The notes under the pieces: generated by a model
Seen by the model: only the letters and a program-made list of their open reading frames with translations
What the model was told of the DNA's origin: nothing
The model's database searches: none
NCBI GenBank assembly: GCA_963805405.1
Contig: CAWDUC010000014.1
Coordinates: 1-64,000 of the forward strand
Source of the DNA: JAEUMG01 sp963805405
Lineage (GTDB): Bacteria > Pseudomonadota > Alphaproteobacteria > Rhizobiales > Aestuariivirgaceae
DNA: 64,000 nt
Reading direction: 5' to 3'
Made by a program: the position numbers and the translations under genes
Part shown: positions 19,239 to 28,617 of the stretch, piece by piece
How positions within the stretch are numbered: the first letter of the stretch is position 1
How the letters are laid out: every line of letters starts with the position of its first letter

Positions 19239-20159
19239 ATGTTCACACTCGCCCATATTTCCGACCTGCATCTCGGGCCCTTGCCCAAGGCGGAAAGCTG
19301 GAACGCCTATTTCAGCAAGCGCGCGATCGGCTACCTCTCGTGGCGGCTGAGACGACGCAAGATACACGATCCGCTCGTTGTTGCGGCGCTGGCGCAGGAT
19401 ATCACCAGCCATGCTCCCGACCACGTCGCCCTGACCGGTGATCTCGTCAATATCGCCTTGCCCGGAGAGTTCCACAATGCCGCCAACTGGCTCAAGGGCT
19501 TCGGCAACGCCGACTGGATAACCCTCGTCCCAGGCAATCACGACGCCTATGTCGGTGTCGGCTGGGAGAAAGGCATGGGTCTGTGGGCCGACTACATGAC
19601 CGGTGAGATGCGCATGCCCGGCGCCCGTCATTCGGTCGAGAACGCGGCTGTGTTTCCCTTCGTTCGGCATCGTCGCAATATCGCCCTCATCGGCACATCG
19701 ACGGCGCTGCCTCAATCCCTGCGTCGTGCCGGGGGCTCGCTCGGCCCCCAACAACTCGAAGCGCTGACACAGATCCTTGCGGAACTGCGCCAGAAGGGCT
19801 TCTACCGGATCCTGCTCATCCACCATCCACCCTTGCCGGGACAGACCCACAGTCGCAAAGAGTTGAGCGACAGCACCCATCTCAAACAGGTTTTGGAACA
19901 CGAGGGCGTCGAACTGGTCCTCCACGGACACAACCATGTGCATATGCGCACCGATCTCAAGACACGCCATGGAACGGCACATGTCGTCGGCGTTTCGTCA
20001 GGTTCCGCCCTCGCCTACAAAAACATGCCGCCAGCTGCCTGGCACCTCTATCGGATACGGCGCCAGGATGGTCAGTGGCTTACCGAGGCGACCGTGCGGG
20101 TTTGGAATCAGGCTAAGCAAGCCTTTGAAACTGAAGCTGAATTCGTGCTTACGAATTGA
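19239..20159 (+). CDS. Metallophosphoesterase (calcineurin-like)
   Basis: This 306-residue phosphoesterase has the full dimetal motif set: FTLAHISDLHLG (DxH), LTGDLVN (GDxV/xN), VPGNHDAY (GNHD), LLIHHPPL and LHGHNHVHMR (GHxH). Closest in style to cAMP phosphodiesterase/Icc-like and LpxH-like families, which include enzymes acting on lipid pyrophosphates. No signal peptide, so cytoplasmic. It sits 46 bp upstream of a HIT hydrolase in the sphingolipid locus, where removal of a phosphate from a lipid or nucleotide intermediate would be a plausible but unproven task. Confidence 0.85.
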   Translation: MFTLAHISDLHLGPLPKAESWNAYFSKRAIGYLSWRLRRRKIHDPLVVAALAQDITSHAPDHVALTGDLVNIALPGEFHNAANWLKGFGNADWITLVPGNHDAYVGVGWEKGMGLWADYMTGEMRMPGARHSVENAAVFPFVRHRRNIALIGTSTALPQSLRRAGGSLGPQQLEALTQILAELRQKGFYRILLIHHPPLPGQTHSRKELSDSTHLKQVLEHEGVELVLHGHNHVHMRTDLKTRHGTAHVVGVSSGSALAYKNMPPAAWHLYRIRRQDGQWLTEATVRVWNQAKQAFETEAEFVLTN

Positions 20160-20205
20160 GCGACGGCTCCCTTTCAGCGCCACATTCTGTTCGGTATACT
20201 GACTC

Positions 20206-20655
20206 ATGTCGAATGCGACCCTCGCCAAGTTTGGCGATCCCGAGACCCGGCTTGCGGACTATGTGCATTGGCGGGTACTCCTGCGCTCGGCGCAGCCAAC
20301 ACTCGGTTCCCTGATTCTGGGTGCTAAGAGCGAGGCACACGCCTTTTCCGCGCTGCCTGCCGAGGCCTATGCGGAACTTGGTCAAGCGACGCGTGAGATC
20401 GAGACGGTTCTGAGCGACTTTGTGAAATATGAGCGGATCAACTACTTGATGCTGATGATGGTCGATCCCCACGTCCATTTTCACGTAATCCCTCGTTATC
20501 AGGGAACTCGCGAATTCGGCATGCTCAGTCTGGCTGACAAAGGCTGGCCGGGGCCGCCTGATCTTGCCTCCGCCGTGGCGCTCGATGTGCCCGCGCGGAC
20601 GACCCTCGCCGCGGCGCTGCGCACGCGCTGGGATCGCGTCAGGGCGACTGCATGA
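20206..20655 (+). CDS. HIT family hydrolase/nucleotidyl transferase
   Basis: A 149-residue histidine-triad protein with catalytic DPHVHFHVIPRY (His89, His91, His93). HIT enzymes cleave nucleotide-phosphoryl bonds. Its TGA overlaps the ATG of lptF by 4 bp, so the two are translationally coupled; the link of a HIT protein to LptF is unusual and suggests that nucleotide-lipid chemistry and transport are coordinated in this locus. Confidence 0.85.
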   Translation: MSNATLAKFGDPETRLADYVHWRVLLRSAQPTLGSLILGAKSEAHAFSALPAEAYAELGQATREIETVLSDFVKYERINYLMLMMVDPHVHFHVIPRYQGTREFGMLSLADKGWPGPPDLASAVALDVPARTTLAAALRTRWDRVRATA

Positions 20656-21872
20656 TCCGCATCGTCGATACCTACATTCTCCGTTCCGTTATAAAGCCCC
20701 TGGCAGGGGCCATGGCGATCGGCCTTCTGGTACTTCTCGCCGAGCGCATGGTGCGGTTGCTTGACACTATCCTGGGCAAGAAGAATTCCTTCGCTGTCGT
20801 TTTCGAATTGCTCGCCTATCTCGTGCCCCACTATCTAGGTCTCGCCGTTCCGGTGGCCCTTTTTCTCGGGCTGCTTTTCGGTTTCAACAAGCTTTCCAAA
20901 GATAGTGAACTCGACGCCTTCATGGCATCTGGCGTTGGCGTCAGCCGGCTGACCCGTCCGGTCGTCCTTCTGTCTTTGGCCTTGACGCTCATTTCGGTCT
21001 TCATCATCGGCTGGGCCCAGCCGCACACCCGTTACGCCTATCGTTCCGTGCTGTTCGACGTTCGCAATATCGACGTTTTTTACTTGGCCGAGGAAGGCGT
21101 GTTCATGCAGGCGGGAACGCGCACCTTCATCATCGACAAGCTTCAGCGCAGCACCAATGAATTCGAGCGCATCTTCCTCTTCGACTATCGCGGCCCGGCC
21201 GGTTCCGAGACGGTAACGGCGACGCATGGCAAGTTGGTTGAGGTGCCCGGCGAACGCCGGCCTGTCCTGCGGCTCGAGGATGGCCACCGCCTCCAGCTCG
21301 ACCGCTGGCCATTTGGCGGCACAACGCCCGAACCGCCAACCGCTGTCGTATCGAATTTCGTCGAAGCCGAGACGCCCTTGGGCAAGGTGACCGACACGGT
21401 CTTTCGGCCGCGTGGCGATGATGAACGCGAACTGACGATCGTCGAGCTTTGGCAGCAACTCGACAATCCGCCGAAACGATCCACGAAGGATCAGATGCGC
21501 GCCGAATTCCACAAGCGCATCGTCGACACGCTCACCTTGTTGGTGCTGCCGTTCCTTGCCGTGCCTTTCGCCATCGGCCGCGGCCGCGGCCAGCGTGCCT
21601 ATCGTTTCGGCCTGGCCTTGGTCATCTTGATTGTTGCCCATGAGGTCATCGAGCAAGGCGCCGTTGCGACGCGAACCGGCGGCACATCGCCCTATCTAAC
21701 CATGTGGCTTCCATTCGCGGTCGTGGCGGCTTTCGCGGCCTGGCGCTTTTGGCTCGCTGCCTTCGTGCTGAGGGCGGACCGCCTCGATAATGCCATCGAC
21801 CGCATCTCGGTCGTCAGCAATGCAGCTTGGACCTGGCTGATCAGGCGCTTCGGGTTCGGGGCGCACGCATGA
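20652..21872 (+). CDS. lptF: LptF-family permease subunit
   Basis: This 406-residue protein is of the YjgP/YjgQ family. It begins MIRIVDTYILRSVIKPLAG, has three N-terminal helices with AFMASGVGVSRLTRP (the coupling-helix region touching the LptB ATPase), a periplasmic beta-jellyroll (~residues 130-280) and three C-terminal helices (VLPFLAVPFAIGRGRG). LptF with LptG forms the inner-membrane LptB2FG extractor that pushes LPS into the Lpt bridge. Unlike the canonical lptF-lptG-lptD arrangement, here it lies between a HIT gene and lipid headgroup genes, so it may be a second pair dedicated to another lipid. One clean frame; ATGA overlap with both neighbours. Confidence 0.9.
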   Translation: MIRIVDTYILRSVIKPLAGAMAIGLLVLLAERMVRLLDTILGKKNSFAVVFELLAYLVPHYLGLAVPVALFLGLLFGFNKLSKDSELDAFMASGVGVSRLTRPVVLLSLALTLISVFIIGWAQPHTRYAYRSVLFDVRNIDVFYLAEEGVFMQAGTRTFIIDKLQRSTNEFERIFLFDYRGPAGSETVTATHGKLVEVPGERRPVLRLEDGHRLQLDRWPFGGTTPEPPTAVVSNFVEAETPLGKVTDTVFRPRGDDERELTIVELWQQLDNPPKRSTKDQMRAEFHKRIVDTLTLLVLPFLAVPFAIGRGRGQRAYRFGLALVILIVAHEVIEQGAVATRTGGTSPYLTMWLPFAVVAAFAAWRFWLAAFVLRADRLDNAIDRISVVSNAAWTWLIRRFGFGAHA

Positions 21873-22944
21873 AGACGATCGGCCGCATGCTGACCTGGAT
21901 GATCCTTGTCAGGTTCATCTTCATCCTGCTCGGCGTCTCCATCTTTGTACTGACGCTCGATGCGGTCACCTATGCGAGTGAGATTCTGCAGCTGAGGGGC
22001 AATGATCCCTGCGGCGATCGGCTATTATATGGCACTGCGGTCGCCGGGGATTCTTTCGACCTTCCTGCCGATCAGCGTCCTCCTCGCCATTCTCCTGGCC
22101 CTCACGGAACTGAGCTACCGCCACGAGACCGTAGCGATGTGGGCGGCGGGCATTTCGTCGTTGCGCATGATGGGCCTGCTGCTGCCTTTGGCGCTGGCGA
22201 TCGGGGCACTCTACTTCCTCATCAACGACCGCGCCGTGCCGTCTGTCGCGCCAACCTTGCGCGAATGGGGCATCGGCGACTACGGCGAGAAGCGTCTCAA
22301 GATTGGCGAACGCGATCCGATCTGGATGCGCGCCGGCTCGGACATCCTGCGTGCAGCAAGCGCCAATGCGCAGGCCACCCAGCTTGAGGATGTTATCGTC
22401 TTCCGGCGCGATGCCAATGGCCTGCTCGCGCGAACAGGTCTTCGCCAAGAATGCGGTGCTGACCGACGGCCGCTGGCAGATGTCCGACGTCATCATCTAT
22501 TACCGCGAGAACCTGAAACCGGTGAAGCTTGCCTCCCTCGTCTATTCGGGCTCGATGAAACCGGCCGCGGCCGGGGCGCGGTCCGGCGACCCCGAAGAGA
22601 TGTCGATCGGCGATATTAATTATTTCATCGAGAATGCTGGCTTCGGCATCCGCCCGATCTGGGTCTATCAGACATGGTGGCACAAGCGGATCAGCCTCTT
22701 CGTCGCCGCCCTGGTCATGATCGCCATCTGCGTACCGCTGGCCTCACGGTTTAGGCGGGGTGGCGGCATCGGCGCGCTATTCGCAGCCGGCGTCGGCCTC
22801 GGCTTCCTGTTCTTTGTCATCGACGGCATTTCGCTGACCATGGGTGAACTGGGTTTCGTCGCACCCTGGATGGCGGCCTGGGCGCCGCTTCTGGGATTTG
22901 CCGCCATCGCCGCCGCCTTGACCATGAGTACGGAACGCACCTGA
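21869..22944 (+). CDS. lptG: LptG-family permease subunit (two frameshifts)
   Basis: Partner of LptF. Starts MKTIGRMLTWMILVRFIFIL, has TALRSPGILSTFLPISVLLAI-like helices, the coupling-helix segment MWAAGISSLRMMGLLLP, a periplasmic beta domain (MRAGSDILRAASANAQ, WQMSDVIIYY) and three C-terminal helices (VAALVMIAICVPLASRF; SLTMGELGFVAPWMAAW). Frameshifts near 22000 and 22430 split the reading. About 358 residues when joined, normal for LptG. The start overlaps the LptF stop (ATGA). The gene is not followed by lptD but, after about 90 bp, by the CDP-alcohol phosphotransferase. Confidence 0.85.
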
Positions 22945-23033
22945 GAAATGGTTGACGAACCGGCCTGTCCGGTACAACAAGAGCCAAAATCCATTCACCC
23001 GGCCAGAAAAACGCGATTCTGCAAACCAATCCG

Positions 23034-24212
23034 ATGCTTGCTCGCCCAGAAATGTCTCGCGCCCCGGCCGACGCGCTGCCGCTTGCGCTATGCATTTGCG
23101 GAGCGACCGACCTTTCGCTCTGGGGCGCTAATCTCGCGGACCGCCTGAAGCGCCAGTTTGCGCAAGCCGGCATCAAGGATGTCGTCAGCGAAACAGAGGC
23201 GGCCGGTCGCAACGGGCCGGTCATCATGGTGAGGGCCGATTCGGTCATCGATCCGCCGTTGATCGGCGTGCTGCGCGAACACCCCGGGCTCATGCTGATG
23301 AGCGAAGGCTTCGGCGAATCGCTGCCACTCGCAATTCATGCCGTCCCTGGTACCGCGGCCGCGGCAATCGCCAATCTCTCGGGGCGCCCCGACGGCTCAT
23401 TCTCGGCCAGCACACCTTCTGCCTTGAAGGCTGATTTCTGGAAGTCGCTGCGCAAGCGCGAAACGCCCTATGCGATCCGCGCCGACAAGGAGCGCCTCGA
23501 CCGTATCGCCTGGCGCATGTTCATGGGCACTTACAAGGGCGCGACCGATGTCGTGACCAAGCATCTCTGGCCGGTGCCCGCCTATTATACGACCCGCTTC
23601 CTGGCACCGCTCGGCGTGACGCCCAACATGGTCACCCTTGTCGCGACGGCCCTCGTCTTCGTCGTCTTCTGGCTCTTCCTCGAAGGCCATTACGGCTGGG
23701 GCCTGGCCGGCGCCTGGCTCATGACCTTCCTCGACACCGTCGACGGCAAGCTCGCGCGCACCACGCTCACCTCGTCGAAATGGGGTGACATCCTCGACCA
23801 TGGCATCGATCTCATCCATCCGCCTTTCTGGTACGCGGCATGGGCCATTGGCCTCGCCACGATCGGCATTACCTGGAGCGATACGACCTTCTGGACAGTG
23901 ATGATCGCCATTCTCGGCGGCTACGTTCTGCAACGGGTAATGGAAGGCATCGCCATCAAATGGCTTGGCCTCGAGATCCATATCTGGCGCCCGATCGACA
24001 CATTGTTCCGCCAGATCACCGCGAGGCGAAACCCCAATCTCGTCATCCTCACCGCCTCGGTGCTCTTCGGCCGCCCCGATATCGGCCTGATCGCAGTCGC
24101 GGTCTGGACGATCCTCTGCCTCCTCCTTCACGGGGTTCAGCTTGCCCACGCCTTCGCGGTCAAGCGCCGCATTGGGCGACTCGACTCGTGGATGACGCAG
24201 TCGGCGCCCTGA
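23034..24212 (+). CDS. CDP-alcohol phosphotransferase with N-terminal extension
   Basis: The CDP-OH-P motif is perfect: D234-T-V-D237-G, A241-R, then G and two further Asp by residue 259 (DxxDGxxARx8Gx3Dx3D), followed by several membrane helices up to ~380. This enzyme class transfers a phospho-alcohol between CMP and a hydroxyl acceptor. A hydrophilic region of about 120 residues precedes it (LCICGATDLSLWGANLADRL ...) that looks like a degenerate nucleotidyltransferase-type alpha/beta domain, as in some inositol-phosphate fusion enzymes. Four bp upstream of the lipid kinase and two genes from a Tam41-like enzyme; I infer it builds a phospho-headgroup on ceramide, using CDP-ceramide or a CDP-alcohol. 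An upstream TTGACG at about 22950 could be part of a promoter. Confidence 0.85.
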   Translation: MLARPEMSRAPADALPLALCICGATDLSLWGANLADRLKRQFAQAGIKDVVSETEAAGRNGPVIMVRADSVIDPPLIGVLREHPGLMLMSEGFGESLPLAIHAVPGTAAAAIANLSGRPDGSFSASTPSALKADFWKSLRKRETPYAIRADKERLDRIAWRMFMGTYKGATDVVTKHLWPVPAYYTTRFLAPLGVTPNMVTLVATALVFVVFWLFLEGHYGWGLAGAWLMTFLDTVDGKLARTTLTSSKWGDILDHGIDLIHPPFWYAAWAIGLATIGITWSDTTFWTVMIAILGGYVLQRVMEGIAIKWLGLEIHIWRPIDTLFRQITARRNPNLVILTASVLFGRPDIGLIAVAVWTILCLLLHGVQLAHAFAVKRRIGRLDSWMTQSAP

Positions 24213-24216
24213 GCGA

Positions 24217-25171
24217 ATGACCGCCGGCCTCATCGTCAATCCCCGCTCTGGCCGCAGCAACAACAAGGGCGTGGAACTCGCCCGCATGCTTACCGGCAAG
24301 CCTGGGGTTCATGTGCATGTGCTTGAGAACTTCCCCCAGATCGACTCGGCACTTGCGGAGTGCGCCGCGAGCGGTGTGACAGATCTTTTCATCTCATCGG
24401 GCGATGGCACGATCCAGGAGATCCAGACTCAGATTGCCGAACGCAAGCTCTTCAAAACGCCGCCTCGGCTGGCGCTCCTCCCGCACGGCACCACCAACAT
24501 GACGGCCGCCGATCTCGGCTTTCGCCACAAAAATCTACGGCATCAGGCGGCCTTCATCCTCAACCCCGAGACCGGCGAAACCCGCACCCGCCCGACCTTG
24601 CGGGTCGCCAATCCGCGCGACGGCAAGCCGCGTCATGGCATGTTCCTCGGCACCGGAGCGGTGTGGAAGGCCACGAAATTCTGCCAGGACGCCGTCCACA
24701 AGACCGGACTCAAGGGCGACTTCGCCACCTTTGCGACACTCGCGGCGGCGATCGGCAAGTCGCTCTTGAAGAAGGCGGATCCGGACGACCCCGATCGCAT
24801 CGACCGGCCTTATGATATGACGATCCACGGCGATGACATCGTCAAGGCATCGGGCTCGCATCTTCTCTTCTTCGCGACGACGCTCGACAAGCTCATCCTC
24901 GGCACGCGTCCCTTCTGGGGCGGCAAGAAGGGTCCAATCCGCGCAACCCTCCTGCCCTACCCGGTCCCAAGTATCCCACGCTGGCTCTTGCCGATCATGT
25001 ATGGCGGCGAAGACAGAAAGCATCCCGAGGGCGCAATCAGCTTTTCGGCAAACTCGATCGATATTGCCAGCGCCGTGCCCTATGTCATTGATGGCGAATT
25101 CTTCGACCCGCCGCAGGATCAAGCCTTGCGGGTCGAAACCGGACCCGGTTCTGACCTATCTTCGCGGCTAG
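24217..25171 (+). CDS. Diacylglycerol kinase-family lipid kinase, candidate ceramide kinase (CpgB-like)
   Basis: DAGK catalytic domain: GLIVNPRSGR at the start, SGDGTIQE (residues 61-68, equal to GGDGT) and PHGTTNMTA (PxGTxN) are present, and the C-terminal beta domain runs to SVIDGE-type residues (YVIDGEFFDPP). A one-base loss near 25145 hides the true end; restoring it gives PVLTYLRG and a stop at 25169-25171, which abuts the next ATG. In Caulobacter a DAGK-like enzyme in the sphingolipid region phosphorylates ceramide; I recall it as CpgB. By context the substrate here is ceramide rather than diacylglycerol, but sequence alone cannot tell. Confidence 0.75.
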
Positions 25172-26051
25172 ATGCAGAACGCGACGCCATCGCTAGAGAC
25201 ATTTGTTGCCGGAAGCCCTCGATCGCCCCGTGCCGCGCGAAATCATGGCCATGGCCGATTCATTGCGCGAGAAACTGGGCCCTGGCGTTGCTGCGATCCT
25301 CGCCTACGGCTCCTGCTTGCGCGGCGTGGCCACATCAGAGTCGCTCATCGATCTCTACGTTCTCACGCATTCGCTGGATTCCATGCCGGCTTCCGCGGCA
25401 GCACAATGGGCCTGCCGCGTGGTTCCGCCCAATGTCTATTATGTGGAATGCCCCTTCGACAGCGCTACGCTGCGCTGCAAATTTGCGATGCTGCCGATTG
25501 ATCTCTTCGCGCGTTGGATGGCGCCGGCGACATCCAATCCATACTTCTGGGCCCGCTTCGCGCAGCCTTCGGCGCTCCTATTCGCGGCTGATGCAAAGGC
25601 GAAATCAGCAATGGTCTCTGCGATCGCACAAGCCATCCGCACTGCCTATGGCAATGCGCGCGCCATTGCCAGTGACGGCGATACGTTGAACACCTGGCAG
25701 CTCCTCTTCGAAAATACCTATCGCACCGAGTTGCGGTCCGAACGCACCGATCGCGCCCGCGACATCCTGCTTGCCGATCGCCCCTACTACGAACGGGCCG
25801 CTGCATTGGCGCGGGACACCCCTATGATCAGCGCGAATTGGGGAGCACGGCGGATCGCCGGTCGCGGCTGGTCAGTGGCGCGGCTCGTCAAGGCCGCATT
25901 CACTTTCTCAGGCGGAGCCGATTATTTGGCCTGGAAAATAGAACGTCATTCTGGCCACAAGCTCGATCTCACCCAATGGCAGCGCCGCCATCCGGTGCTC
26001 GCTTCGATCACCCTTCTGCCGAAGCTCCTGCGCAAAGGCGCCGTGAAATAG
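25172..26051 (+). CDS. Tam41-like nucleotidyltransferase (candidate CpgC / CDP-lipid synthase)
   Basis: After the start MQNATPSLETF and a frameshift near 25200, the protein reads AILAYGSCLRG (nucleotidyltransferase GS motif), then SLIDLYVLTHSLD, NVYYVE, TLRCKFAMLPIDLFARWM and a helical C-terminal part (GDTLNTWQLLFENTYRTELR). Glycine-serine motif, the I/V-D-hydrophobic strand and the following order recall the mitochondrial CDP-diacylglycerol synthase Tam41. Together with a lipid kinase (lipid-1-phosphate) and a CDP-alcohol phosphotransferase, it would make a CDP-activated lipid, possibly CDP-ceramide. The similarity is read by eye and moderate. TAG of the kinase and ATG of this gene are adjacent (TAGATG). 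Confidence 0.6.
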
Positions 26052-26096
26052 TCTCTGATCTCCCCCTTGTGGGGAGGGATTAAGGGGAGCGAAGCC

Positions 26097-27305
26097 TTAA
26101 CTCGCCGCTGCAAGCCGCGGCGCACCTTGCACCACCACCTTGCCGAAGAGTTCGATGATCTTGTCGATATCTTCAGAGCTATGCGCCGCCGACACCGAGC
26201 AGCGCAGCAGGCACAGCCGCCCTGGCGTACCCGGCGGCAGCGCGATGTTCACATAGACGCCGGCCTCAAGCAGCGCATTCCACATGGCAATCGTCGACGG
26301 TTCGTCTGCACACTTGACGGCCATGACCGGGCTCACCTGATCGCAGCCGGTCTCCAGACCCAATGCGCGGAAGCCGTCGAACAACCGCTTCGAATTACGG
26401 GTCAGGCGTTCGCGCCGTTCCGGTTCGGCGCCAAGCTTGCGGATCGCTGCGATCGATGTCGCGACCGACGCGGGCGATGATGACGCTGTGAACATATAGG
26501 CACGCGTCGCGAAACGAATAGTCTCGAACAGAGGATGGTCGCCTGCCCCGAACCCGCCGATGGCACCGACGCTCTTTGAAAATGTTCCGACGACGAAGTC
26601 GACTTCGGAATCAAGTCCCGCCTCGTCGCCAAGCCCGCGGCCATTGGGACCGAGCACCCCAAAGGAATGCGCGTCATCGACGAGAAGCTGAAACCCGTGC
26701 TTGCGCTTGACCTCGACGAAATCCGCAAGCGGCGCGCGATCGCCCAGCATCGAATAGATGCCTTCGAGCACGACGAGCCTGCCGCCTCCATCCTCACCGC
26801 GCGCCAGACGCTTGTCGAGGTCGGTCGCATCATTATGCCGGAAGCGGACAAGCTTCGCGCCCGACAAGGTGCAGCCGTCATAGATCGAGGCATGCGAATC
26901 TGCATCGAGATAGATCGTATCCTTCGGCCCCGCGAGGCCGGCCAGCATGCCCAGATTGGCTTGGTATCCGGTGGTGAAGACGATGCAATGCTTGCGGCCG
27001 AGAAACTTCGCCAGAGTCTGTTCCAGTTCGCGATGCATGGCATAGCTGCCATTGGCGATGCGCGATCCTGTCGTGCCGGTGCCAAACTCGGCCATCGCCT
27101 TCTGCCCGGCGGCGATGCAGTCGGGCTCGAGGGTGATGCCCATGTAGTTGTTGGTGCCGGCGAGAATCGTCTCGCGGCCCTTGATCAATGCCCGCGTCGG
27201 CGAAAGTATTTTATCGATGGTGAGGCCGACGGCATTTGCCCCGGCCGCCAGCATGCGGGCATGGCGTTCGGCGATCGGCCTGTGCTTTTCGAGAAGATCG
27301 GCCAT
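26097..27305 (-). CDS. spt: Serine palmitoyltransferase (alpha-oxoamine synthase family)
   Basis: This 402-residue PLP enzyme has the alpha-oxoamine synthase hallmarks: NNYMGITLEP, GTGTTGSRIANGSYAMH, DADSHAS (PLP-stacking His137), LVDDAHSFGVLGPNG (Asp210) and GTFSKSVGAIGG with PLP lysine Lys244. It condenses serine with an acyl thioester to 3-ketosphinganine. Spt is distinguished from KBL and BioF mainly by context: the next gene is a dedicated acyl carrier protein, followed by CerR-like reductase and an acyl-AMP ligase, the Caulobacter ceramide arrangement. The intact gene is last in a minus-strand operon. Confidence 0.85.
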   Translation of the reverse strand: MADLLEKHRPIAERHARMLAAGANAVGLTIDKILSPTRALIKGRETILAGTNNYMGITLEPDCIAAGQKAMAEFGTGTTGSRIANGSYAMHRELEQTLAKFLGRKHCIVFTTGYQANLGMLAGLAGPKDTIYLDADSHASIYDGCTLSGAKLVRFRHNDATDLDKRLARGEDGGGRLVVLEGIYSMLGDRAPLADFVEVKRKHGFQLLVDDAHSFGVLGPNGRGLGDEAGLDSEVDFVVGTFSKSVGAIGGFGAGDHPLFETIRFATRAYMFTASSSPASVATSIAAIRKLGAEPERRERLTRNSKRLFDGFRALGLETGCDQVSPVMAVKCADEPSTIAMWNALLEAGVYVNIALPPGTPGRLCLLRCSVSAAHSSEDIDKIIELFGKVVVQGAPRLAAAS

Positions 27306-27306
27306 G

Positions 27307-27561
27307 CTATTTCCCTTTGCCGGTGCGCGCCTCGACGACTGCCACGAGCTCGTTCAGCGTGCGGGTTTCGGACAGGACATTGAGTGGGATGTCGATGTCG
27401 AAACGATCTTCGACCTCCATGACGAAATCCATGACCGACACGGAATCGATATTGAGATCGGTGGAAATATCGGTTGTCGGCTGCAAGGCGACACCAGCCG
27501 AATTGAAGGGCTGGAGAAGCCCGCAAAGCACTTCATAGGTCGATTGACTGCCGCTGGTCAT
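27307..27561 (-). CDS. Dedicated acyl carrier protein (AcpR-like)
   Basis: This 84-residue ACP has the phosphopantetheine site in LNIDSVSVMDFV (Ser40) and EVEDRFDIDIP after it. The helix 2 motif DSV instead of the housekeeping DSL and its position between spt and the epimerase suggest a specialised carrier that supplies acyl groups to Spt. One base separates it from spt, and it overlaps the epimerase by 4 bp. Confidence 0.9.
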   Translation of the reverse strand: MTSGSQSTYEVLCGLLQPFNSAGVALQPTTDISTDLNIDSVSVMDFVMEVEDRFDIDIPLNVLSETRTLNELVAVVEARTGKGK

Positions 27562-28550
27562 AGAGATTTGACGCCTCCTTCGCGAAGCCGGTTTCTATCG
27601 CCCGGACGCCGGTCTCGCAACCAGCCCTTCCGCCGGTACCAGGCCAGTGTCCGCGCCAGCCCTTGCGAGAGCGACGTCGGCGGCTCGGCGCGTAGCACGC
27701 GCTCCCGGCTCACCCAATCATCATGGTAAAGCTCACGCACCTTGCCGGGCGTGATCATTGCTGAGCGCCCCATTGCCGAGGCTCCCGATGCAATCCCCCA
27801 GGCGACGGAGTTGACCAGGGGACGCGGCATGAACACTGGCGTCACCGGGTGGCCTTCCAAAGTCGCCATTGCGGCGGCGAGATCGGCCCATCCATGGCCC
27901 GATTGCTCGCCATCGTCGGCATCGCGCAAACCGGCCCACTCATCGTCGAGGGATGAAGCCGCGATGCGCGCGAGGTCCGTCACATAGACAAGGGAAAAGC
28001 GCGAAGCCGCGCTCGACGGAATTAGTGCATAGCGGCCAGTCAATTGCTGGATCAGCGGCAACGTCGCCTTGTCGCCCGGGCCGTAAACGGCCGGCGCCCT
28101 GATGATCGCAACAGCCATCGCACCACAAACGGCAGTGAGAGCATCCTCCGCGGCACGTTTGCTGGCAGCGTAGTCAGAAAGCTCAGGTTCTCGCGCCGCC
28201 AGCGACGACATGTGGACGAAACGCTTGACGCCAGCCCGCTGCGCCTGCGCGGCAAGCCGCCCTGTGCCCTCCTCATTGATCGCGAAGAATTGCCGCGTGC
28301 CCGGCGCTGAAATCGCCCCGGCAAGATGCAACACCGCATCGGCACCGTCGGTGAGGCGCGCCAGCGCGCTCGCATCGTCGAGGCTGCCGGCAATGACCGT
28401 TACGGTGTCGGGGTTCGGCTCCGGCACGGCACGCCGTGTGAGCAGGCGCAGTTTGCATCCACGCCCTTCCAGTGCCTCAAGCACATGCCGGCCCACGAAG
28501 CCCGTGGAGCCCGTCACGGCAATGGTGGAAATTTGCGTGTGTGCGGTCAC
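27558..28550 (-). CDS. NAD(P)-dependent epimerase/reductase (CerR-like)
   Basis: Extended SDR of about 330 residues: VTGSTGFVGRHVLEAL is the TGxxGxxG cofactor loop, and the catalytic pair sits in DYAASKRAAED (Tyr127, Lys131) with the conserved HMSSLAA serine region. In Caulobacter the equivalent gene (CerR) reduces the keto group of 3-ketoceramide to ceramide. The assignment relies on synteny with spt and ACP; a general sugar epimerase would be an alternative without that context. Intact. Confidence 0.8.
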   Translation of the reverse strand: MTAHTQISTIAVTGSTGFVGRHVLEALEGRGCKLRLLTRRAVPEPNPDTVTVIAGSLDDASALARLTDGADAVLHLAGAISAPGTRQFFAINEEGTGRLAAQAQRAGVKRFVHMSSLAAREPELSDYAASKRAAEDALTAVCGAMAVAIIRAPAVYGPGDKATLPLIQQLTGRYALIPSSAASRFSLVYVTDLARIAASSLDDEWAGLRDADDGEQSGHGWADLAAAMATLEGHPVTPVFMPRPLVNSVAWGIASGASAMGRSAMITPGKVRELYHDDWVSRERVLRAEPPTSLSQGLARTLAWYRRKGWLRDRRPGDRNRLREGGVKSL

Positions 28551-28617
28551 GTCTCTCCCATCCGCAGGCTCGCACCCGTGAAACGATCGAGATGCGGGAA
28601 TTCAGTCGTGCAGGCGG

